The position numbers were made by a program, and so were the translations under genes. A stretch of 28,434 bases of DNA. Origin: a bacterium (lineage in GTDB: Bacteria > UBA9089 > CG2-30-40-21 > SBAY01). How positions within the stretch are numbered: position 1 is the stretch's first letter; every line of letters starts with the position of its first letter. Location: contig JBFLYA010000020.1 in assembly GCA_040757115.1 (NCBI GenBank), positions 2,264 to 30,697 of the forward strand. The letters run 5' to 3'. Below are positions 10,101 to 16,501 of the stretch, piece after piece. The notes beneath the pieces were generated by a model. That model had not been told where the DNA came from. It was given only the letters and a program-made list of their open reading frames with translations, and made no database searches.

Positions 10101-10641
10101 CCTGGATGGAAAGGATGTATGCCGTTATTACCTTGACTGGACTGGTGAGTATCTCAAATATGGAAACAACTTGGCTGCACCACGGAAAGACTTCCGACTT
10201 TATTCCACCAGCAGAATCCTTGTGCGCCAGATTCCAGCTAAACCTCCATACTGTATCCACGCCTGCTTGATTGAAGAAACCGCTTTGAATGATCTCAACT
10301 CCATGAACATCATCAACATTCGAGAATCACCTGAGTGCGTGCTGGGTATCCTAAATTCTCGTCTCACATCTTTCTGGTTTATCCACAAGTTTGGCAAGAT
10401 GCAGCGGGGAACTTTTCCGCAATTCAAAGTTAATGAACTTGCTGACTTTCCCTTGCCGAAAAACCGGGCAGAGCGGAGTGACGAGATTGCTAAGCTGGTT
10501 TCCCAAATTCTCTCCCTAAAAAAATCCGACCCGCAGGCAGACACCAGGGCATTGGAGGCAGAGATTGACCGTCTGGTGTATGACCTCTATGGATTGACAG
10601 AGGAAGAGATTGCTATTGTGGAGGGGAGTGTTAGGAGGTAA
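7183..10641 (+). CDS. Eco57I-like N6-adenine DNA methyltransferase with target-recognition region
   Basis: A 1152-residue class I SAM-dependent DNA methyltransferase. The N-terminal ~200 residues are family-specific (RYIPDSFKEHIRKYKRVGKY, LDVIIVHLKRETALDRARTM). PEMLGKVFENLL and GAYYTPREIVHYM precede SAM motif I DPAIGSGAF (D514 onward) and LYGVDIDPGAIEIAKLRLWL. A long helical insert carries K/E-rich coiled-coil-like sequence. Catalytic motif IV NPPY is at N765-Y768, then FITPNNWL. The C-terminus has a TaqI/Eco57I-type recognition region (FGKMQRGTFPQFKVNELADF) and ends DLYGLTEEEIAIVEG. It starts 2 nt after the helicase, so they are one operon: modification plus translocase/nuclease. PglX of BREX is related, but no BREX partner is present. 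A decayed tail of a similar gene lies at 28000-28074. Confidence 0.85.
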   Translation: MDRQTAINLIANTFNHPFNEDKFRHFIRNLLNDVDESGNFEYYGRYIPDSFKEHIRKYKRVGKYADPKGKELDVIIVHLKRETALDRARTMQRNFIAWYLKNRGEKDAAVVAYHTDTPDDWRFSYVRVEYKQETTESGKVKVKEELTPARRYSFLVGKNEPTHTAQQQLISIFQDDRLNPSLADLEKAFSVEAVTRQFYEDYKGLYEKLTQELNSLMEEDGRIKKEFETKSIDTANFAKKLLGQIVFLYFLQKKGWLGVGKNNEGSFKPWGTGQKNFLRLLFEKQFINYHNFFNDVLEPLFYEALATERANDFYSPFNCKIPFLNGGLFEPINEYDWQQTDIFINHELFTEIFDTFDRYNFTVREDEPLEKEVAVDPEMLGKVFENLLPENLRKGQGAYYTPREIVHYMCQESLINYLDTAVNTGEVSLAQTPPTQGKLFGKPDPEQMVLKTTGYKPLVPREDIEEFIRKGEFAVEHDIAKEKGTKTYKYQVPESIRKNAKLLDDKLTAIKICDPAIGSGAFPVGMMHEIVKARNVLTTYIEDSKERSADKFKRHCIQESLYGVDIDPGAIEIAKLRLWLSLMVDEDDYYAIKPLPNLDYKIMQGNSLIEDFHGISLNIEKKEESQGSLFDMDSELDRLIEDLHHKQNALFNATHPSDKKEQKEEVENAIVKIFHYELQRQKEPYFRELKNIKESARRFKEEEQQKIYDIEKVKLDKKYNFDFETVENELREMTHGNKVRNFFPWKLYFADVFRQKGGFDVVIANPPYIFARESKKKGLSNEDKGYFYEHYELAEYQVNLYPLFIEKGTYLLRANGCFCFITPNNWLTINTNRRLRKFVLGQSDITIVNFYARVFESAAVDSAIIIFRKSVDNRHVALYEYTDDFRFIKEAECGFFLSHRNHVINIEAFKGGGISEVMEKIERGSVKLAQVADVKAGLKAYEIGKGNPPQTNEMKTDRVYHSTRKIDNSYIKYLDGKDVCRYYLDWTGEYLKYGNNLAAPRKDFRLYSTSRILVRQIPAKPPYCIHACLIEETALNDLNSMNIINIRESPECVLGILNSRLTSFWFIHKFGKMQRGTFPQFKVNELADFPLPKNRAERSDEIAKLVSQILSLKKSDPQADTRALEAEIDRLVYDLYGLTEEEIAIVEGSVRR

Positions 10642-10678
10642 ATTCTGTAAGGAGAAACCCAACTTTTGCCATTTTTTA

Positions 10679-10707
10679 TTGCTTTTTGGCAATACTTTTG
10701 TTATACT
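10679..10707 (+). promoter_or_regulatory. Possible promoter for SIR2-HerA
   Basis: TTGCTT (10679-10684), a 17-nt spacer and TATACT (10702-10707, 5 of 6) lie ~185 nt upstream of the SIR2 start. The -35 box is weak, so this is tentative. Confidence 0.3.
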
Positions 10708-10799
10708 TCTATAGAGTTATTCTGAAATCAAATCTTCTGTCATTTGTTGAGGACTAAAATGGATAGCCAATTTGAAGATTTAAACATAGATACTAAACG

Positions 10800-10860
10800 A
10801 ACAGCGAATAAATCGACGAAATCCAAAAACTCATTAAAATCTTTGAAGTAAAAATCAAAG
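10800..10860 (+). pseudogene. Remnant resembling the 3' flank of hsdR (24154-24215)
   Basis: Aligned by eye, 48 of 62 columns match the sequence at the end of hsdR, and 29 of the last 32 bases match. One phase reads IQKLIKIFEVKIKDNIQEVW, comparable to EEQKKLIEIFEAKIKAVN after the hsdR stop. It sits just upstream of SIR2, where no hsdR remains. Partly A-rich, so chance similarity contributes, but the shared CTTTGAAG-ending block is hard to dismiss. Confidence 0.5.
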
Positions 10861-10890
10861 ACAACATCCAAGAAGTTTGGGGGTGTAACT

Positions 10891-12195
10891 ATGGAAACAT
10901 CATGGAATAGTAAACATATTCTAAAGGTTCAAGATGACCGTGAGCCAAATATAGTGGAAGAGCCAGATATCAAAAAACATCGGCAGCGTGTTGAACCATG
11001 GCTAACAGCTCTCTTCCAAAGCGATCATCTTTCTTTATTGGTGGGGTCAGGACTTTCATTAGCTGTTCATAAGCTTGCTACAGGGAATTCTGGTGAGGGG
11101 ATGGCGAAAATAGCATTCTCTGTTTTTAAGGAACAAATGGATACCTGTGTTGTTGAGGCAGCCAGAAAAGCTGGACGAGGGAATGGGAACATTGAAGATC
11201 AGATACGTGTTGCTAATGATTTATTGCAAGGATTGGAAATATATACATCAACAGGTGTGTTCGGCTCAAAAAAGATTAAAAAAGAAATGGGGAAATTCAA
11301 AGAAGAAATTAATTCAGGATTGTTTGAATTTGTAAAAAGAATTCTTCAGACAGAAAAAAATATTGTGAATGCATCTAACCCTAAAGCTGCTGAATACTTG
11401 TTGAACTTTATGGTTAGTTTTGCTAGTCGATCTGGCACGCGAGAACGTTTAAACATTTTTACTATTAATTATGATCGTGTAGTCGAATTTGGTGCAGAGT
11501 TAGCAGGTATTCGTTTGATTGATCGGTTTGTTGGAACGGTAAATCCCATTTTTCATTCGTCACGCTTAGAGATCGATATGCATTACAATCCCCCTGGTAT
11601 TCGTGGAGAACCACGCTATCTAGAAGGAGTCGTACATTTTGCGAAGTTGCATGGCTCTTTAGATTGGGTTTATCAAAATGGAAATGTCAGACGCATATCA
11701 GTGCCTTTTGGGGCTGAAACAGTTGAATCGTATTTTACTTTGTTGGATGGAGAAAAGCCTAATGCACAGTCATTAATGATTTATCCTAATGCATCAAAAG
11801 ATCGTGAAACCTCTGAATATCCATATGTTGAGCTTTTTCGAGATTTGGCTGCAGCCATTTGCCGTCCTAACTCAACTGTGATATTGTATGGATATGGCTT
11901 TGGCGATGACCATGTTAATCGTGTTATTAAGGATATGCTAACAATACCGTCTAGTCATCTTGTTGTTATTTCTTATAATGATGAGGGCGATAGAATTCAA
12001 AGATTCTATGATGATGCAAAACGGCCAGCACAAACAACGCTTCTAATTGGTGAACATTTTGGGAATTTAAAAACACTCGTTGATGGTTATCTTCCTAAGC
12101 CAGCGATTGATCGAACTACTTTTCGTATGGTTGATCTTCTCAAGTCAAGAGGGGTTATTGTTGACGAGCATAAAGAAAAGGAAGGTGAACAATGA
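10891..12195 (+). CDS. SIR2-family NADase effector of a SIR2-HerA defence system
   Basis: A 434-residue SIR2_2-type protein. The nucleotide-binding loop is LLVGSGLS (near residue 50); FTINYDRVVEFG carries the conserved N-Y-D; KLHGSLDW holds the catalytic histidine; VILYGYGFGDDHVNRVI is the usual C-terminal Rossmann signature. In this family bacterial SIR2 proteins paired with HerA hydrolyse NAD+ on phage infection (established for SIR2-HerA systems); here the role is inferred from the pairing. A GGGGGTG ribosome site precedes ATG 10891, and the stop overlaps the HerA start by 4 nt, so the two are translated together. All motifs look intact. Confidence 0.88.
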   Translation: METSWNSKHILKVQDDREPNIVEEPDIKKHRQRVEPWLTALFQSDHLSLLVGSGLSLAVHKLATGNSGEGMAKIAFSVFKEQMDTCVVEAARKAGRGNGNIEDQIRVANDLLQGLEIYTSTGVFGSKKIKKEMGKFKEEINSGLFEFVKRILQTEKNIVNASNPKAAEYLLNFMVSFASRSGTRERLNIFTINYDRVVEFGAELAGIRLIDRFVGTVNPIFHSSRLEIDMHYNPPGIRGEPRYLEGVVHFAKLHGSLDWVYQNGNVRRISVPFGAETVESYFTLLDGEKPNAQSLMIYPNASKDRETSEYPYVELFRDLAAAICRPNSTVILYGYGFGDDHVNRVIKDMLTIPSSHLVVISYNDEGDRIQRFYDDAKRPAQTTLLIGEHFGNLKTLVDGYLPKPAIDRTTFRMVDLLKSRGVIVDEHKEKEGEQ

Positions 12196-14327
12196 GTTTT
12201 ACTCCTATAGAATATTCTTCATCTTTGCGAATTGGAACTGTTGAGTTTGTGGCTCCTGATGAAATAAAAGTTTCACTTGATTTAGAATCACCTGATGGGA
12301 TTGCCGCAAATGCAGGAGTGCCTCGTTCATTTCCTCGCATAAATAATTATGTTATTGTTCCATCGGAGGCAGGGTATATTGTAGGGCAAATTGAATGGAT
12401 CGCTGTTGAGCGTTCCCCTTTCCCAAAGCGTAAGGGTTTCCAGGATTATGGCTTGGTGGACCTCCCTTTTCCTTTACGGAAAATGCGAGTTAACCCCCTT
12501 GGTATATTAAAGGTTGATGAAGATGATAACTTTCTGTTTCGGCGTGGTGTGCAAACATTCCCCAGCATAGGCGAACCTGTGTTGATGCCTACAGATAAAC
12601 AGCTTCGTGCTATTGTTGAATCCGGCGAAAAACGTAGGGTAAAGATAGGAACCAGTCCTTTAGCCGCTAATGCGGATGTGTGTATTGATCCAGATAGACT
12701 TTTTGGCCGGCATTTAGCAGTTTTAGGGAATACGGGAAGTGGGAAATCATGTTCAGTTGCTGGTTTAATCCAATGGTCGTTAGATGCAGCTAAAAAAGAT
12801 GAGCGTAATCCTAATGCACGGTTTATTATACTTGACCCAAATGGTGAATACTCAAGAGTATTTAAGGATAGAGGTCGCATTTTTACAGTGAATGCGACTG
12901 ATAACCCTTTACAAGTGCCGTTATGGTTTTGGAATAGTGCTGAATGGTGTTCGTTCACTCAGGCTAGCGCAAAGGCACAACGGCCGTTATTGAAAAGGGC
13001 TCTCAGGGAGATTAGAATCGGGAGGTCAGATTTGACTGTCTCAACTGAAGAGGCTCAAAAACTTGAACTCAGACGCTACCTTTCATCAAATATGATCTCT
13101 ATACGAAACGACTTACAGAGTGGTGCGATAAGAACAGATGAGTCAAAGTTTGGGTTCCGGTTAAAAGCTATTCTGAATGATTTAGATGTTAAGAAAACCG
13201 TCTTTACAACATATAATATCCAGAATATTTGCGATAAAATCAAGACGGCCTTGACTGCTACCTACAAAGAGTTCACTGAAAAGCCCACAAACAAATTAGT
13301 AGAATACTATCGTGCTTTTACTGAAGAACAAGTCAATGATATATTAAATGCGTTGAACAATGTTTTTCAAGACCTTGGAGGAATTGTTTATCAAGAAGGC
13401 CCTGATGAAGATATTCCTATTTCTTTCTCTGGTGCTGAGTTTTCAGATCATCTTCAGAGTTTGGCTGAACAAGAGAATGTGAGCCAGTTCCTTGACTTTT
13501 TGATAATGCGGATTCGAACAATGCTTGCCGATACTCTTATGAAGAAAATCATCGGAGATGAAATTAACATTACCCTTGATAAATGGCTGGAAGATTATAT
13601 TGGGAAAAATAAAGCAGAGAATGGTTGTGTTACCGTCATTGATCTTTCTCTGGTTCCCACAGAAATTATACATATTACAATTGCAGTAATTGCTCGTATA
13701 ACATTCGAAGCCTTGCAACGGTATCGAAAGCTTGAAAACAATCCTTTGCCTACGGTAATGGTTATGGAGGAAGCTCACACATTTATTAAACGATACAAGG
13801 AAGATGTTGAAAATCAGAACACTGCTGCTATTTGTTGTCAAGTATTTGAGAAAATAGCGATGGAAGGGCGCAAATTTGGGTTAGGTTTAGTCCTATCTTC
13901 GCAACGTCCATCAGAACTTTCTTCAACAGTTCTCTCACAGTGTAATAGTTTTCTCTTGCATCGCATTAGTAACGATCGTGATCAAGAATTGATAAATAAA
14001 TTAGTGCCAGATAACCTTCGCGGATTGTTACGTGAGTTACCTTCTTTGCCCTCTCAAAATGCAATCTTATTGGGTTGGGCATCTGAACTCCCTGTCATGG
14101 TTAAGATGAATGATCTTTCCGACGAAGAAAGACCGCACTCAGATGACCCTGATTTTTGGGATGTTTGGACTGGAGAGAATATCGAGGGAGAAAAAGTGGT
14201 TCGTGAAGTTAATTGGAAAAAGATTGCTGATGAATGGCAATGTAAGGATGCATCTACAATCGCAAAGAGTGACAAAGTGGAGGATTTGGAACAAAACACA
14301 GAGGGAATGGATGATGTACCGTTTTGA
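12192..14327 (+). CDS. herA: HerA-like hexameric ATPase of a SIR2-HerA defence system
   Basis: A 711-residue HerA/FtsK-type ATPase. The N-terminal ~100 residues form a HAS-barrel-like region. Walker A is GNTGSGKS at 179-186, followed by FIILDPNGEYSRVF. Walker B with the glutamate pair is VMVMEEAH (E526-E527). Sensor and arginine-finger regions follow (GLGLVLSSQRPSELSSTVLS, HRISNDRDQELI). HerA assembles as a hexameric ring and partners with SIR2 in anti-phage systems. The last ~15 codons (EDLEQNTEGMDDVPF) are not HerA-like: they match the end of the DUF4263 fragment at 24489-24536, so the HerA 3' end was fused in frame to the 1.2 kb direct repeat. The long middle insert, roughly residues 255-500, is charged and helical. 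Confidence 0.87.
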   Translation: MSFTPIEYSSSLRIGTVEFVAPDEIKVSLDLESPDGIAANAGVPRSFPRINNYVIVPSEAGYIVGQIEWIAVERSPFPKRKGFQDYGLVDLPFPLRKMRVNPLGILKVDEDDNFLFRRGVQTFPSIGEPVLMPTDKQLRAIVESGEKRRVKIGTSPLAANADVCIDPDRLFGRHLAVLGNTGSGKSCSVAGLIQWSLDAAKKDERNPNARFIILDPNGEYSRVFKDRGRIFTVNATDNPLQVPLWFWNSAEWCSFTQASAKAQRPLLKRALREIRIGRSDLTVSTEEAQKLELRRYLSSNMISIRNDLQSGAIRTDESKFGFRLKAILNDLDVKKTVFTTYNIQNICDKIKTALTATYKEFTEKPTNKLVEYYRAFTEEQVNDILNALNNVFQDLGGIVYQEGPDEDIPISFSGAEFSDHLQSLAEQENVSQFLDFLIMRIRTMLADTLMKKIIGDEINITLDKWLEDYIGKNKAENGCVTVIDLSLVPTEIIHITIAVIARITFEALQRYRKLENNPLPTVMVMEEAHTFIKRYKEDVENQNTAAICCQVFEKIAMEGRKFGLGLVLSSQRPSELSSTVLSQCNSFLLHRISNDRDQELINKLVPDNLRGLLRELPSLPSQNAILLGWASELPVMVKMNDLSDEERPHSDDPDFWDVWTGENIEGEKVVREVNWKKIADEWQCKDASTIAKSDKVEDLEQNTEGMDDVPF

Positions 14328-14441
14328 AAATTTCAAGACTATGATAAAGAGCCAGAATTGTAGTGCTTGACATTATCTTCTTTAATCCTGACAATCTGCG
14401 GTCATCTGCGTCCTATAAAGAGAAAGATAAGGAAGGTATAG

Positions 14442-14600
14442 ATGCTATACTTATATCTTGATGAAAGTGGAGATTTAGGGTTTGATTTCGTGAATAAGAG
14501 ACCATCAAAGTATTTCACGATAGCCATTCTTGTGGTAAAAGGATATGAAGAAAACCGATTACTGTTAAAGGTAGTAAAGAAAACTTTAAGTCGAAGATAA
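14442..14600 (+). pseudogene. Truncated DUF3800 gene (copy 1)
   Basis: A 52-residue frame begins MLYLYLDESGDLGFDFV, which is the N-terminus of DUF3800 (conserved D-E-S-G near the start), and runs through SKYFTIAILVVKGYEENRLL. It stops at TAA 14598-14600, whereas full proteins are usually over 200 residues. The terminator of the minus-strand RNA begins 24 nt later, so that element may have replaced the rest. The copy at 24651 is truncated at the same codon. Confidence 0.75.
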
Positions 14601-14624
14601 GGTATGATTCTGTTTATTTGCCAT

Positions 14625-14718
14625 AAAAAAGAGCGTGCCTTGTGGGCTTGTTGCGCTGTGGCTTTTGCCAACCGATGGATGGGAACACCACAGACAACCC
14701 ACAACGGGCTTACCGCTC
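14625..14718 (-). ncRNA. Small hairpin RNA, copy 1
   Basis: Read on the minus strand, a GC-rich (~59%) ~88-nt hairpin ends in U6. Nested stems are GAGCG/CGCTC, GCC/GGC, TTGTGGG/CCCACAA, CTGTGG/CCACAG and an apical CCATCC/GGTTGG with one mismatch. Asymmetric bulges (GUAA on the 5' side, a single A on the 3' side) argue against a simple inverted repeat. A consensus promoter is correctly spaced upstream. It does not resemble 6S, 4.5S/SRP, tmRNA or tRNA. Function unknown; it is convergent with the truncated DUF3800 gene and divergent from the AlbA_2 gene. Confidence 0.65.
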
Positions 14719-14725
14719 AATTAAT

Positions 14726-14754
14726 AATATACTACATTTTGCTTCATTTGTCAA
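14726..14754 (-). promoter_or_regulatory. Consensus promoter for the hairpin RNA, copy 1
   Basis: On the minus strand: TTGACA (14754-14749), exactly 17 nt, TATATT (14731-14726). The first hairpin base, G14718, is 8 nt past the -10 box, a normal start position. Confidence 0.7.
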
Positions 14755-14821
14755 GCACTTTTTTTTTCAAAGTCGAGTTGTCATTTGCATTACATTTTCT
14801 ATCAAAAGCAGGAGCGATTAA

Positions 14822-14905
14822 CCCATACCTCCAGAAGAAGCAATGCAATTATTAGAGAACAAAGAAACCCAAATGGTTAAATACATGATTGGAGAAACGA
14901 TATGA
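14822..14905 (+). pseudogene. Tail of a lost upstream gene (copy 1)
   Basis: After an in-frame TAA, this reads PIPPEEAMQLLENKETQMVK then YMIGETI and a TGA overlapping the AlbA_2 start (ATGA). The same peptide, with mainly synonymous or mild changes, ends just before the AlbA_2 start at 25037-25120 and again near 26538-26610. It looks like the 3' end of a gene once translationally coupled to AlbA_2. I do not recognise the family. Confidence 0.5.
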
Positions 14906-15483
14906 CCAAAGAACAACTCCATAAACTAATTGCCCAAGGAGAAGGGCAGCGGTTAGAGTTCAAAAAATCTGTTGCTGAATTAGATAGGATTATTCAGACT
15001 TTAGCTGCCTTTGCTAATACCAATTCCGATGGCGGATGTGTCCTCATTGGAATAGGGGATAGGGGCAGAGTCAAAGAAGTGATAATTGGCAGAGAAACAG
15101 TAAGGCAAATAGCCAATAAAATCGCAGCTCATACTGACCCTGTTCTTTACCCTGAGATTGAAGTGATAAAGGAATCGGGGAATAAAGGTATCATCGTAAT
15201 CACCATAGATGGAAGTCCTAATAAACCCCATTTAGCCTTTGGCCGGGCATATAAAAGGGTAGGTTCTACCACCACACAAATGACCAGAGCAGAATATGAG
15301 AATCTGCTGTTAGCAAGACACAAAGATAAGTTTCAATTTGACTCTCAGGTTTGTGAAGGAGCTGATTTAGAAGATATTGATGAAGAAAAGGTAAGGTGGT
15401 TTTTGAGAACAGCTAAGACTAAGAGAGGATTAGCGATAGAGGAGAATGCATCTATAGCGGTTATTAACTGGAAGTTTACATAG
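14902..15483 (+). pseudogene. AlbA_2 regulator, truncated copy
   Basis: 193 residues beginning MTKEQLHKLIAQGEGQRLEF and covering the AlbA_2 DNA-binding domain (FANTNSDGGCVLIGIG, GSPNKPHLAFGRAYKRVG). It parallels the full 471-residue protein at 25117-26532 to about residue 175, then diverges into ENASIAVINWKFT and stops. The ATPase-like and winged-helix parts are missing. It may still make an isolated AlbA_2 domain, but most likely it is the broken end of the repeat. The palindromic repeat cluster starts ~30 nt later. Confidence 0.75.
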
Positions 15484-15510
15484 GATAATACCCATAAATA
15501 AGGCATGAGA

Positions 15511-15697
15511 ATAATTGTTCCGTTAGGAACATAATATCGGTAGGAATAGATAGACAAATCAATCAGTTCCGTAGGAACGATATATTGGTAGAAAATTTAT
15601 GGAAAGCCATTTACCGATATATTGTCCCTATGGGACATTATTTGTATGATATTTATTTCTACCGATATGTTGTCCCTATGGGACATTATTTGTATTT
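15511..15697 (+). repeat. Cluster of four REP-like palindromes in opposed orientation
   Basis: Palindromic cores are at 15516-15531 (TGTTCCGTTAGGAACA), 15566-15578 (GTTCCGTAGGAAC), 15623-15637 and 15671-15685 (both TGTCCCTATGGGACA). The first two are followed by an ATAT(C/T)GGTAG tail; the last two are preceded by its reverse complement, TACCGATAT. The last two units agree over ~36 nt. The head-to-head layout resembles REP doublets rather than CRISPR. It fills the gap upstream of radC. Confidence 0.75.
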
Positions 15698-15781
15698 CTA
15701 AGTAAAGTTTTGAATAATAACTGCTATATTTATCCACCATTCATTGGATTCGTTTGCCAAAATTAAAATCAGGGATAAATT

Positions 15782-16501
15782 ATGAATAAGAAAAAGATAT
15801 ATCCAAAAGCAATACTTAATTGGCCGGAAGATGAGAGACCCAGGGAAAGGCTGCTTAAATATGGCGAGCATACCCTTAGCAACTCCGAACTATTGGCAAT
15901 ACTTTTGCGAACAGGCGTCCAGGGCCAGAGCGCTATAGACCTGGCAAGGGAAATACTGCAAAAATTCAAGACTTTTCGTAATTTATCGCATACCGATTTG
16001 TCCCATTGGAAAGAATTCAAAGGCCTTGGCCAGGCCAAGATTGCCCAGATAAAAGCAGCCATTGAAATAGGAAGAAGATTTAGAGAAGAAATAGTAAAAG
16101 AAAAAAAGATTAAGATAAGCTCTTCAAAAACCGTGGCAGATATTTTAATGCCGAGAATGAGGGATTTAAAGAAAGAAATCTTTAAAATCTTACTCCTGAA
16201 TTCACAAAATACAGTTATTGATATTGTAGAAATTACCGAAGGGACGGTTAATAAGGCAGACCCTATCATTCGAGAAATTTTCCAAAAGGCATTACAGTCT
16301 TTTGCTGTCTCTATAGTTTGTGTTCATAATCATCCCTCTGGTGATGTTTCTCCAAGCAAAGAAGACAGAGACTTTACAAGTGAGTTATGCAACGCAGGCA
16401 ACATAATACAGGTAAAGGTATTAGACCACATTATTATCGGTGATAATGAGTATTATAGTTTTGCAGATAAAGGTGAGCTTTATAAAAGGAGTTTTCAATG
16501 A
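15782..16501 (+). CDS. radC: RadC family JAB-domain protein
   Basis: A 239-residue RadC/DUF2466 protein. The N-terminal UPF0758 region has PRERLLKYGEHTLSNSELLA and LLRTGVQGQSAIDLA, a helix-hairpin-helix-like FKGLGQAKIAQIKAA, and a JAB metalloprotease-like domain with VCVHNHPSGDVSPSKEDRDF (H-x-H-P-S-G and the downstream S and D). Its stop overlaps the hsdM start by 4 nt (16498-16501), so it is the first gene of the type I operon. RadC-like genes are common in mobile and defence islands; the biochemical role is still debated. It looks intact. Confidence 0.88.
   Translation: MNKKKIYPKAILNWPEDERPRERLLKYGEHTLSNSELLAILLRTGVQGQSAIDLAREILQKFKTFRNLSHTDLSHWKEFKGLGQAKIAQIKAAIEIGRRFREEIVKEKKIKISSSKTVADILMPRMRDLKKEIFKILLLNSQNTVIDIVEITEGTVNKADPIIREIFQKALQSFAVSIVCVHNHPSGDVSPSKEDRDFTSELCNAGNIIQVKVLDHIIIGDNEYYSFADKGELYKRSFQ

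Larger units (their letters stand above)
14280..15440 (+). repeat. Long direct repeat, copy 1 (about 1.2 kb)
   Basis: From GAGGATTTGGAAC onward this segment matches 24489-25655 closely by eye, including a truncated DUF3800 gene, the hairpin RNA and the start of an AlbA_2 gene. The offset is 10209 at the left and 10215 at the right because of small indels in the A and T runs and a 6-7 nt tandem duplication. Similarity fades after ~15300 and ends near 15440. The two copies flank the type I restriction operon. Confidence 0.9.

Noticed and set aside
9709-10260. Minus-strand frame of 183 codons inside the methyltransferase gene
   Set aside because: It lies wholly within a well-supported gene on the other strand, has no recognisable domain and no ribosome site.
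3941-10641. DISARM or BREX locus
   Set aside because: A helicase and an adenine methyltransferase are present, but drmA, drmB, pglZ and brxC are not.
10759-10851. 30-codon frame upstream of SIR2
   Set aside because: No homology, K/S-rich, and better explained as an out-of-phase reading of an hsdR-flank remnant.
14604-14855. Plus-strand 83-codon frame across the hairpin RNA
   Set aside because: The translation is low-quality and crosses the hairpin and promoter; copy 2 does not preserve this frame.
15511-15697. CRISPR array
   Set aside because: Only four short palindromes, irregular spacing, opposed orientation and no cas gene.
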